Below, one piece after another: positions 9,935-17,416 of a stretch of DNA of 54,971 nt. Origin of the DNA: Reyranella soli (GTDB taxonomy: Bacteria > Pseudomonadota > Alphaproteobacteria > Reyranellales > Reyranellaceae); the NCBI RefSeq assembly GCF_007992495.1, contig NZ_BKAJ01000036.1:1-54971 (forward strand). The letters run 5' to 3'. A program made the translations under genes and the position numbers. The notes below the pieces were generated by a model, which was not told the DNA's origin, made no database searches, and saw only the letters and a list, made by a program, of their open reading frames with translations. Every line of letters starts with the position of its first letter. Position 1 is the first letter of the stretch.

Positions 9935-11335
9935 ATGTCCGCTGTTCTGCGCCGCAATTCGCTGGATCTGGACGAAGTCATCGCCCTCGATCGGGCGGCC
10001 ACGCTGCATCCTTTCACAAGCTTGCATGGGCATGCCCATGGTACGGCCGAGACGACCGTGGTCGAGACGGCCAAGGGATCGCGCATCCGCGACGGCGCCG
10101 GCCGCGAATTCATCGACGGCTTTGCCGGACTGTATTGCGTCAATATCGGTTATGGCCGCACCGAGGTCGCGGAGGCGATCTCCGCGCAGGCGCACAAGCT
10201 CGCCTACTATCATAGCTATGCCGGGCATACGACGGAGCAGCTCGCCCGCTTGTCCGGCCGGCTCGTGGCGATGGCGCCGGGGAAGATGAGCAAGGTCTTC
10301 TATGGCCTCTCCGGCTCCGATGCCAACGAGACGAACGCCAAGATCGTCTGGTACTACAACAACCTGCGTGGCCTGCCCGCCAAGAAGAAGATCATCGCGC
10401 GCGAACGCGGCTATCACGGCAGCTCCGTCGTATCGGGCTCCATGACGGGCCTGAGCTTCTATCATGACCACATGGACCTGCCGCGCCCCGGTATCCTGCG
10501 CACGGGCGTGCCGCATCATTACTGGGGCGCCGAAGCAGGTGAATCCGAGGAACAGTTCTCTCTGCGCCGCGCCCGCGAGCTGGACGAGCTGATCCTGTGC
10601 GAGGGGCCGGAAACCGTTGGCGCCTTCATCGGCGAGCCGGTGCTGGGCACGGGCGGGATCACGCCGCCGCCGATGGGCTATTGGCCGGCAATCCAGGAGG
10701 TGCTGCGGAAGCACGACGTGCTGCTGATTGCCGATGAAGTGATCACGGGGTTCGGCCGTACCGGCGCGATGTTCGGATGCGACATGTACGGCATCGAGCC
10801 GGACCTGATCACGATCGCCAAGGGCATCACCTCGGCCTATGTGCCGCTCTCCGCCTCGATCGTCGGCGCGCGCGTCTACGAGGTCATGGAGAACGCCTCG
10901 GAAAAGGTCGGCGCCTTCGCGCACGGCTACACCTATTCGGGCCATACGCTCGCGGTCGCGGCAGCCAACGCCGTTCTCGACATCGTGGAACGCGAGGACA
11001 TCCCGGGCCAGGCGAAGACCACCGGTGCGCATCTGCAGAAGACGTTGCATCGGGCATTCGACGGCCTTCCAATCGTCGGCGAGGTGCGCGGCGTCGGCAT
11101 GATGGCGGCGATCGAGTTCGTGGCAGATCCCGCGGCGCGGACGCGCTTCGCGCCCGAATTGAAGGTCGGCGCGCGCATCGCCCAGGCGGCGCGCGACCGC
11201 GGTCTGATCGTACGGGCGATGCCTCATGGCGATATCATGGGCTTTTCGCCGCCGCTTGTGATGAGCAGCCAGGAAGTCGACGAGATGGTCGCGATCGCAG
11301 CCGACGCGACCCGCCATGTGATGAACGAGCTCTAG
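9935..11335 (+). CDS. Class III PLP-dependent aminotransferase (omega-amino acid:pyruvate type)
   Basis: Cytoplasmic fold-type I aminotransferase, 466 residues, that moves an omega- or alpha-amino group to pyruvate or a 2-oxo acid. The landmark DEVITGFGRTG places the PLP-ring aspartate at D267, and AKGITSAYVPLSA gives the PLP lysine at K296. GLYCVNIGYGRTEVAEAI near residues 66-83 is typical of the beta-alanine/putrescine/diaminobutyrate-pyruvate group. An AAGAAGG ribosome site precedes the ATG. It is the first gene of a five-gene run divergent from the pot-type importer. Class III enzymes act in polyamine and ectoine breakdown, which suits both the transporter and the M24 protein that follows. 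Exact substrate unknown. Confidence 0.9.
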   Translation: MSAVLRRNSLDLDEVIALDRAATLHPFTSLHGHAHGTAETTVVETAKGSRIRDGAGREFIDGFAGLYCVNIGYGRTEVAEAISAQAHKLAYYHSYAGHTTEQLARLSGRLVAMAPGKMSKVFYGLSGSDANETNAKIVWYYNNLRGLPAKKKIIARERGYHGSSVVSGSMTGLSFYHDHMDLPRPGILRTGVPHHYWGAEAGESEEQFSLRRARELDELILCEGPETVGAFIGEPVLGTGGITPPPMGYWPAIQEVLRKHDVLLIADEVITGFGRTGAMFGCDMYGIEPDLITIAKGITSAYVPLSASIVGARVYEVMENASEKVGAFAHGYTYSGHTLAVAAANAVLDIVEREDIPGQAKTTGAHLQKTLHRAFDGLPIVGEVRGVGMMAAIEFVADPAARTRFAPELKVGARIAQAARDRGLIVRAMPHGDIMGFSPPLVMSSQEVDEMVAIAADATRHVMNEL

Positions 11336-11358
11336 GGTCCTGCGAGGGAGTGACGACG

Positions 11359-12528
11359 ATGACGATCGGTAAAGCGCCACAGGTCTTCCCGAGATCGGAG
11401 TATTTGCGGCGGCTGGCAGCCGTCAAGGCGGAGATGGCGCGGCGGGAAGTCGAAGCACTTGTCGTCAACAATGCATCCCACATCACCTACCTCACGGGCT
11501 ACACGTCCCTGTCCGCCTATGTGCCGCAGGGGCTCGTCGTGTCGGTCCGAGACGAGGAGCCGACCTTCTTCATGCGCCGCATGGACGCTCCCGCCGCGCA
11601 CCATCAGACGTTCATGGGCCGGGACAAGATCGTCGGCTATCCAGAAGACCTCATCGCCCATCCCGAAAAGGATGGGTACGACAAGGTGATCGATTTTCTC
11701 GTCGAGCTCGGCGTCGACGGTCGCGGCATTGGACTGGAAGCGGGCAACCTGCCGGCCGATACCGTCGCCAAATTCAAGGCGCGGCTGCCGAAGGCCCGGA
11801 TCGTCGACTTCACCAGGGCGATCGCCTGGATCAGGGGCGTGAAGTCCGACCTCGAGATCGAGATCATGCGGGAGGCTGCCGCGATCTCCGATGCGGCGAT
11901 CCTGCGGGCGGCGGAGGTCATCCGTCCGGGCGTGCGCGAAGCGGATGCGGCGGCGGAGATCGTCGGGACGCTGATGCGCGGGGTCAACGGCAAGCCGGGA
12001 ACCGCTCTGAAGTCGATGTATCTCTGCGCCTCGCCCCGTATCGGCACCTGTCATATTCCGTGGACCGAGGACGTTTTCCGCGATGGCTCGCAGATCAATC
12101 TCGAGCTGGGGGGATGCCGACACGGCTATGTGGCGCCGATCATGCGCACCTATTCGATCGGCGCGCCGTCGGATCGCCTCAAGCGCCTGCATGACGCGCA
12201 GGTCGAAAGCCTGGAAGCCGCGTTGAAGGCGGTGCGGCCAGGTGCCACCTGCAGCGACGTTGCGGTCGCCTTCAACCGCACGCTCGAGAAAGCGGGCTTC
12301 AAGAAGGAGTCGCGTTGCGGGTACGCGCTGGGCATCGACTGGTCGGAGCCGACCGCGAGCCTCAAGGAAGGAGACATGACGGAACTCAAGCCCAACATGA
12401 CCTTCCATCTGATGCTGGGTAATTGGGTCGACGAGGATTTCGGCTATGTCATCAGCGAAAGCATCCGCGTCACCGGTTCCGGCGTGGAAACGCTGACCGG
12501 CGCGCCGCGCAAGCTGTTCGTTCTGTAG
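11359..12528 (+). CDS. M24-family hydrolase, ectoine hydrolase/creatinase-like (metal ligands degraded)
   Basis: Pita-bread fold protein, 389 residues. The creatinase N-terminal domain spans about residues 10-150 (EYLRRLAAVKAEMARREVEA; HITYLTGYTS) and the M24 domain about 160-385. The metallo-aminopeptidase ligands are not kept: the usual Asp pair is replaced in INLELGGCRHGYVAPIMRT, and the late Glu position reads TFHLMLGNW, leaving only ISESIRVT. A histidine at residue 232 (TCHIPWTED) sits where creatinase-type enzymes have their catalytic His. This pattern, and the WTED...LGGC...RT spacing, recalls EutD/DoeA ectoine hydrolase more than Xaa-Pro peptidase. The frame is open far upstream inside the aminotransferase gene; ATG 11359 is the first start after it, behind GAGGGAG. 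It lies 23 bases downstream of the aminotransferase and 13 before the DUF2817 gene. Confidence 0.82.
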   Translation: MTIGKAPQVFPRSEYLRRLAAVKAEMARREVEALVVNNASHITYLTGYTSLSAYVPQGLVVSVRDEEPTFFMRRMDAPAAHHQTFMGRDKIVGYPEDLIAHPEKDGYDKVIDFLVELGVDGRGIGLEAGNLPADTVAKFKARLPKARIVDFTRAIAWIRGVKSDLEIEIMREAAAISDAAILRAAEVIRPGVREADAAAEIVGTLMRGVNGKPGTALKSMYLCASPRIGTCHIPWTEDVFRDGSQINLELGGCRHGYVAPIMRTYSIGAPSDRLKRLHDAQVESLEAALKAVRPGATCSDVAVAFNRTLEKAGFKKESRCGYALGIDWSEPTASLKEGDMTELKPNMTFHLMLGNWVDEDFGYVISESIRVTGSGVETLTGAPRKLFVL

Positions 12529-12541
12529 GCATCGGGTTGTG

Positions 12542-13648
12542 ATGAACGACGCCATCGTCGACGCCGCGAACAGGCACTTTTCGGCGACCTACTTCGACGC
12601 CCGCCGGAAATTCCACGACCATGTGGCGAAGGCCGGCGGTGAAGCCGTTGCCTATCCATCCTCGGCGCAGGGCCCCGGTGAAAAGGATCTTTCGACTGAC
12701 GTCGCGTGGTTCGGCGACCGGCGCGCGTCCAGCGTCGGGGTCCTGGTGTCGGCGACGCATGGCGCCGAGGGCTATTGCGGATCCGCGGCACAGCTCGATT
12801 GGTTGGCCGGGAAGGGACACGAGAGGCTCGAATCGGGTCAGGCGATGCTGCTGATCCACGCGCTCAACCCCTATGGCTTTGCCTGGGACCGCCGCGTGAC
12901 GCAGGAGGGATGCGACCTCAATCGGAACTTCGTCGATTTCTCGGCACCATTGCCGCACAACGATGCCTACGACCTGCTGGCGGATTGCTTCGTTACGCGC
13001 GAGCTGGACGGCCCCGTCGTGGAAGCAGCCGAGGCGAAGATAAAGGCGTTCCGCGAGGAGCACGGAGAGCTTGCCTTTCGCAAGGCGCGCAGCAGCGGGC
13101 AGTACCGGCATGCGACGGGCGTCTTCTTCGGCGGCTTCGGCCCGACCGTGGCGCGCCGGACGCTCGAGCGGATCGTGGCCGACCACGGCATCGGCGCGCG
13201 CGAGCTTGTCGTCATCGTCGACTACCACACCGGCCTCGGACCCTATGGATATGGCGAGCTTCAATGCGAGGCCGTATCGGGCATCGCGGGCTACGAACGT
13301 GCGCGCGATATCTTCGGTCTTTCCGTCACATCGCCGGATCTCGGCACATCTTCGGCCGTCACCCTGAGTGGCACCCAGGACGAGTACTGGCAGCGGCTCC
13401 TCGGCGATCGGCATGTCTATGTCTGCCTGGAATACGGCACGTATTCTCCCGAGTCGGGCAGGGCGGCAATGCGCGCGGATCATTGGCTTCACGCCTACCA
13501 GCCGTCGGAAATCGAGACCGACATTGGCCGTCAGATCCGGCGCCGCGTGAGAGAGCACTTTTACCCGGACCGCCTGGACTGGAAGGAGATGGTGCTTTTC
13601 CGCAGCCGCCAGGTTCAGCGGCAGATGGTCGAAGCCTTGCACAGATGA
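12542..13648 (+). CDS. DUF2817 protein, M14-carboxypeptidase-like zinc hydrolase
   Basis: 368 residues, cytoplasmic (no signal). Zinc-site landmarks of the M14 fold are visible: the HGAEGYCGS motif (H..E ligands) near residue 72, DLNRNF near 124 (substrate carboxylate binding in M14), DYHTGLGPYG carrying the second histidine, and CLEYGTYSPE with a glutamate suited to catalysis. M14 relatives such as AstE/AspA/EutE deacylate N-acyl amino acids. In this operon it may do the deacylase step that EutE or DoeB performs in ectoine breakdown (inference). A GTG three bases upstream is an alternative start. It follows the M24 stop by 13 bases. Confidence 0.82.
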   Translation: MNDAIVDAANRHFSATYFDARRKFHDHVAKAGGEAVAYPSSAQGPGEKDLSTDVAWFGDRRASSVGVLVSATHGAEGYCGSAAQLDWLAGKGHERLESGQAMLLIHALNPYGFAWDRRVTQEGCDLNRNFVDFSAPLPHNDAYDLLADCFVTRELDGPVVEAAEAKIKAFREEHGELAFRKARSSGQYRHATGVFFGGFGPTVARRTLERIVADHGIGARELVVIVDYHTGLGPYGYGELQCEAVSGIAGYERARDIFGLSVTSPDLGTSSAVTLSGTQDEYWQRLLGDRHVYVCLEYGTYSPESGRAAMRADHWLHAYQPSEIETDIGRQIRRRVREHFYPDRLDWKEMVLFRSRQVQRQMVEALHR

Positions 13649-13661
13649 AAGAATCTGCTCG

Positions 13662-14369
13662 ATGATTCCGCGACCGCTGCGCCCCCTCGGAATACTGGGC
13701 CTCGAACGCGGTCTGCCGCCCGGCGCCACGCCCCCGGCGCCTGTGCCAGGATCCATGCTGGATCCGGCGACCTTTGATTTCCCGATCATCTCCGAAATCG
13801 TTGAGGGTGCCTGGGTGGAGAATGTCGTCCGCGCCGACCCCGCGCTCGAAACGGCCTTTGTCGTCGCCGCTCGGCGGTTGGTCGAGAGAGGCGCGGCCGT
13901 CGTAAGCTCGACCTGCGGCTTCTCCATCCGGCATCAGGCGGCGGTCGCCGCGGCCGTCGAGGCGCCTGTGGTGATGTCGAGCCTGTTGCTGATTCCGGTA
14001 CTGCTGCGGCAGTTGGCGCCGTCCGCCAAGATCGCGGTGCTGACGTACGACTCGACCCATTGCAGTGAAGAACTCCTTGGCGTTGACGATCCGGCCGACC
14101 GGGCGCGGGTTGTGATCGGTGGCATCGAAGGAGGTAAATTCTGGCACGACGAATTGAAGCGTCCAGCGCCGCCGATCGACGTTGCCGCCATCGAGGCGGA
14201 TGTCGGTGCCTGTGTCGCGCGCCTGTGCGCCGCGCATCGCGAGATAGCCGTTATCCTGTTTGAATGTGCCGGGTTTCCGGCCGTCGCACCGGCGATCCGC
14301 CGTCAGGCAAAGCTTCCCGTCTATGACATCACAAGCCTTTGCCGGTTGGCCATGGCGTCGGTCGCCTGA
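13662..14369 (+). CDS. Aspartate/glutamate/hydantoin racemase superfamily protein
   Basis: 235 residues, cytoplasmic. Two cysteines sit at the positions expected of the superfamily's two-base catalysis: VSSTCGFSIRHQ (about residue 87) and ILFECAGFP (about residue 205). The short N-terminal strand (RPLGILGLERGLPPG) is the usual first beta strand. Members include amino-acid and hydantoin racemases, maleate isomerase and arylmalonate decarboxylase; the EutA protein of ectoine clusters also belongs here. The gene lies 13 bases after the DUF2817 gene, so co-transcription is very likely. Which stereocentre or bond it acts on cannot be told. Confidence 0.82.
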   Translation: MIPRPLRPLGILGLERGLPPGATPPAPVPGSMLDPATFDFPIISEIVEGAWVENVVRADPALETAFVVAARRLVERGAAVVSSTCGFSIRHQAAVAAAVEAPVVMSSLLLIPVLLRQLAPSAKIAVLTYDSTHCSEELLGVDDPADRARVVIGGIEGGKFWHDELKRPAPPIDVAAIEADVGACVARLCAAHREIAVILFECAGFPAVAPAIRRQAKLPVYDITSLCRLAMASVA

Positions 14370-14422
14370 CGGCACGAACATTGCTGCTTTCCGCGAAACG
14401 TTGTCCGAGTGAGTGACCATCC

Positions 14423-15781
14423 ATGATGAACCTCATGACCACCATCTTCCCGGTTGGCGCCCATCTCGCGGGATGGCGGCACAAGGACGCTTGGCCGAAG
14501 ACCAACATGCGGTTCGAGGTGTTCATCGCCCAGGCCCAGCTCGCCGAGCGCGGCAAGTTCGACATGCTGTTCCTGGCGGACGGCAACGCCGTTCGCGCCA
14601 TGGACGATCCCGTCATGTTCGTCGCCAATACCAACACCGACCGGCCATCGACCTACGATCCGTTGATGCTCTTCGCCGCGCTGACGCAGCACACCAGGCA
14701 TATCGGCCTGTTCTGTACGGCGGTGACGACGTACGACGAGCCCTTCCTGCTGGCGCGGCGGTTCGGTTCGCTGGATCACCTGAGCAACGGCCGCGCCTGC
14801 TGGAACATCGTCACCGGAAACTATGAAGGGGACTCGCACAATTTCGGCCGGTCGGCGCACGTTCCGCGTCACGAGCGCTACGAACGCGCGGACGAGTTCG
14901 TCACGATCTGCAAGGGGCTGTGGGACAGCTGGGCCGAGGATGCCTTCATCGAAGACAAGGCCACCGGTCATTTCCTCGTGCCGTCCAAGGTCCAGCGGCT
15001 GAACCATGTCGGCAAGCACTTCTCGGTGCAAGGCCCGCTCAACGTCGCACGCCTGCCGCAGGGCTACCCGGTTCTTGCCTCGGCAGGGCAGTCGGAGCCG
15101 GGCCGCGAGCTGGCGGCAAAGCATGCCGAGCTGATCTTCTCGGTCGCGCTGACCAAGGAAGAGGCCCAGGAATTCTATGCCGATCAGAAAGCTCGCGTCG
15201 AGCGGCGCGGGCGCAACCCCGATGCGGTGAAGATCATGCCGGGCGTGACCGTCTATGTCGGGCGCACGGCGGCGGAGGCCGACGAGCTCTATGCTGAGCT
15301 GCAGGACCTGATCCCTCCGCCGGTCGGCGTCGCCTCGCTGTCGAAGTTCTGCCGGCAGGATCTCTCCGGCTATCCAATCGACGGCCCGCTACCCGACATG
15401 TCGGAGGAAGTGGTCGGCATGACGAGCTATCGCAAGTCGATCGACCAGCTCGCCAAGCAGCAGAAGATGACGATCCGCGAGATGTACAAGCTGATCGTGC
15501 CCTCGGCGGGCCATGTCATCTTCAAGGGCACGGCTGGTCAGGTGGCGGATCAGTTCGAGGACTGGTACCGCAGCAAGGCGGCCGACGGCTTCAACGTCAT
15601 CAACCCGGTCCAACCTCGGTCACTGATGGACTTCGTCGATCTCGTCATTCCCGAGCTGCAGCGTCGCAAGCTGTTCCGCACGGAATATCCCGACGGGACC
15701 TTGCGCGATATGCTGGGCCTCCCGACGCCCCAACGGCAGATCAATCCCCACGGCGCCTGGGAGTTCGCGAAGCAGGCTTGA
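14423..15781 (+). CDS. NtaA/SnaA/DszA-type flavin-dependent monooxygenase (bacterial luciferase-like)
   Basis: 452 residues, cytoplasmic, FMNH2-dependent oxygenase of the two-component class; the partner flavin reductase is not in this window. Family landmarks: HLAGWRHKDAWP at the N-terminus, ALTQHTRHIGLFCTAVTTYD, SLDHLSNGRACWNIVTG near residue 130, and HERYERADEFVTICKGLWDSW. Its length is typical of NtaA (nitrilotriacetate monooxygenase A) relatives, which cleave C-N or C-S bonds oxidatively. It closes the catabolic operon, 53 bases after the racemase gene. It has no counterpart in known ectoine clusters, so the pathway substrate probably differs. It converges with the Lrp/AsnC gene. Confidence 0.9.
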   Translation: MMNLMTTIFPVGAHLAGWRHKDAWPKTNMRFEVFIAQAQLAERGKFDMLFLADGNAVRAMDDPVMFVANTNTDRPSTYDPLMLFAALTQHTRHIGLFCTAVTTYDEPFLLARRFGSLDHLSNGRACWNIVTGNYEGDSHNFGRSAHVPRHERYERADEFVTICKGLWDSWAEDAFIEDKATGHFLVPSKVQRLNHVGKHFSVQGPLNVARLPQGYPVLASAGQSEPGRELAAKHAELIFSVALTKEEAQEFYADQKARVERRGRNPDAVKIMPGVTVYVGRTAAEADELYAELQDLIPPPVGVASLSKFCRQDLSGYPIDGPLPDMSEEVVGMTSYRKSIDQLAKQQKMTIREMYKLIVPSAGHVIFKGTAGQVADQFEDWYRSKAADGFNVINPVQPRSLMDFVDLVIPELQRRKLFRTEYPDGTLRDMLGLPTPQRQINPHGAWEFAKQA

Positions 15782-15792
15782 GCACCCGCGTC

Positions 15793-16311
15793 CTAGCCCG
15801 CGGCCGCTCCCGCTCGACGGGCCTTTCGCTGGCGGGGCGCGTCTGTGACGCCCGGGAGAGGAAGGGCGAAGCCCACCTTGACGCGATCCATCACGACGAG
15901 CGTTCGGAAGCCCTTGATGTCCTGATTCTCATAGAAGAAGCGCCGCGTGAACTGCTCGTAGTCCTCCATGTCGCGCGCGGTGACATAGAGCACGAAGTCG
16001 ACATCTCCGGTGACGTAAAAGCCGTTCACGACCTCCGGAGTCGTCCTGATCGCCTTCTTGAAGCGATCGATGATATCCGATCGCTCCCGTTCCAGCGTCA
16101 CGAGGACTAGCATCTGGATCGGCCGGCCGGCGGCTTTCGCGGAAATGATGGATACATCGGCCTCGATGACGCCCTTGGCGCGCAGTTGCTTCAGGCGTCG
16201 CTGGCAGGCGGTGGCGGAAACGCCGACCTTTTCGGCGATGGCTTCCGAGGTAAGCCGATTATTCTTTTGAACCGCGCCCAGGATTCGGAGGTCGATTTCG
16301 TCCAGTTCCAT
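15793..16311 (-). CDS. Lrp/AsnC family transcriptional regulator
   Basis: 172 residues. The N-terminal winged HTH (LDEIDLRILGAVQKNNRLTS, then EAIAEKVGVSATACQRRLKQLRAKGVIEAD) fills residues ~2-52. The RAM/AsnC ligand domain follows (VLVTLERERSDIIDRFKKAI; VVNGFYVTGDVDFVLYVTARD; FFYENQDIKGFRTLVVMDRVK). The tail is basic and slightly longer than usual. Its position directly after the aminotransferase-monooxygenase operon, and the DoeX regulator known in ectoine clusters, make it the likely controller of 8381-15781 in response to an amino-acid-like inducer. A 20-bp palindrome 20 bases upstream of its start suggests autoregulation. Confidence 0.92.
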   Translation of the reverse strand: MELDEIDLRILGAVQKNNRLTSEAIAEKVGVSATACQRRLKQLRAKGVIEADVSIISAKAAGRPIQMLVLVTLERERSDIIDRFKKAIRTTPEVVNGFYVTGDVDFVLYVTARDMEDYEQFTRRFFYENQDIKGFRTLVVMDRVKVGFALPLPGVTDAPRQRKARRAGAAAG

Positions 16312-16330
16312 GGCTCACCATAGCCAAGAA

Positions 16331-16350
16331 TTGCAATGCTGGCATCGCAA
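16331..16350. promoter_or_regulatory. Near-perfect 20-bp palindrome, candidate Lrp/AsnC operator
   Basis: TTGCAATGC-TG-GCATCGCAA pairs at 8 of 9 positions per arm and lies 20 bases before the lrp-like start codon on the minus strand. Position, size and symmetry suit autoregulation by the adjacent Lrp/AsnC protein; binding is inferred. Confidence 0.5.
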
Positions 16351-16369
16351 CTCCCGCGCTCTTTGGCAA

Positions 16370-16438
16370 TCTTCCGGACCGCCGGCGTCTCGCCGGCTCA
16401 TGAACATGAGGCCGGTCGGAGGCTGGCGGTCCGGAAGA
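16370..16438. repeat. Dispersed palindromic repeat, family B, complete copy
   Basis: Perfect 14-bp terminal inverted repeats, TCTTCCGGACCGCC (16370-16383) and its complement (16425-16438), enclose an inner hairpin around CTCATGAACATGAG (16397-16410). The same ends and the same CTCATGA-x-CATGAG core occur at 54918-54971, and the right end occurs at 1-31. It lies in the gap between the lrp-like and M48 genes and has no coding capacity. Confidence 0.75.
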
Positions 16439-16519
16439 CCATGAACGCGCTCCCGGCGAAGATTCCCCTGTAACGCCTGCCACCGTCGCCTCGTCCTCCA
16501 GGTCAGGGAGGGCGCGATC

Positions 16520-17308
16520 ATGCAGCGGCGATCTTTCATGGCTCTGGCGGGGAGTTGTCTTGTCTGTGGCTGTGCCGGCGCGGTCCATCGGCTGCCCGAG
16601 GTCAACTATGGCGACATCGCCACGGCGCAGGCGGAGGTAGGCATGACACCGCCGCCACAGCGCCGCCCGGTCTCCGACGACGAGGTGGCCCGCACCTTGC
16701 GCAACGCGATTCAGCTCGTGCGGGCGCCGGCCGCCCATCTCTGCCACGAGATGGATGTCGGCGTATGCGACTGGCGGTTCCAGCTGTCGCGCAGTCGGGA
16801 GATGAATGCCGGTGCCACGGGATACGGCCAGATCGTGCTCAATCGCGGCATCGTCGAATTTGCCGCCAATGACGAGGAAGTCTGCATGGTGGTGGCGCAC
16901 GAGATCGGTCATCACGCCGCCAACCACGTCGCGAGAGGCGTGCGCAATCAGATGATCGGCGCCCTGATCGGCGTCGCCATCGTCGGGATCGCCGGCGCCG
17001 TCGCCGGCAGCGCCCCCACCTCTGATACGACGCAGATGGCAGCCCAGCTCGGTGGTCAGATCGGCCATCTCTCCTTCTCCAAGGAGCAGGAGCGCGAGGC
17101 GGACTACCTGGCGGCGGCGATCCTGTACCGGGCCGGCATCGACCTCGACAAGGCGCGCGGCCTGCTGCTGAGCATGGCGGCCGGCTCGCAACAAATGGCG
17201 ACCGCCTTCCTGGATACGCATCCCGCCGGGCCCGAACGCGTCGCCGCCTGGGATCGCGCTGTAGCGGAGATCCGCGCAGCCCGCGGCCGGTTGCCGCCAC
17301 GAGCATGA
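16520..17308 (+). CDS. M48-family zinc metalloprotease, probable lipoprotein
   Basis: 262 residues. The N-terminus MQRRSFMALAGSCLVCGCAG is a type II signal peptide with a lipobox ending at the cysteine in VCGC. The zinc site is HEIGHH with H127, E128 and H131; the third ligand is E193 in EREADYLAA. This is the BepA/LoiP-like layout of envelope quality-control proteases. A hydrophobic glycine-rich stretch at ~150-172 (MIGALIGVAIVGIAGAVAGS) is usual in this group. A GGGAGGGCG ribosome site precedes the ATG. It is single, between a family B repeat and the amidohydrolase gene. Confidence 0.9.
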   Translation: MQRRSFMALAGSCLVCGCAGAVHRLPEVNYGDIATAQAEVGMTPPPQRRPVSDDEVARTLRNAIQLVRAPAAHLCHEMDVGVCDWRFQLSRSREMNAGATGYGQIVLNRGIVEFAANDEEVCMVVAHEIGHHAANHVARGVRNQMIGALIGVAIVGIAGAVAGSAPTSDTTQMAAQLGGQIGHLSFSKEQEREADYLAAAILYRAGIDLDKARGLLLSMAAGSQQMATAFLDTHPAGPERVAAWDRAVAEIRAARGRLPPRA

Positions 17309-17416
17309 TGAATAGGCGAGCCGCTTGTCGGCTCTGATCCTGGCCCGGCTTTTGCGATCTCTTGCGAAGGAGGCCTATGATGGAGCCTCGCGGCAGGCGA
17401 CAGCGGAGGCAGTCTC

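Noticed and set aside
10777..11358. Upstream extension of the M24 frame through the aminotransferase gene.
   Set aside because: Sequence in this stretch is the shifted reading of the aminotransferase; conserved M24 sequence begins only after ATG 11359.
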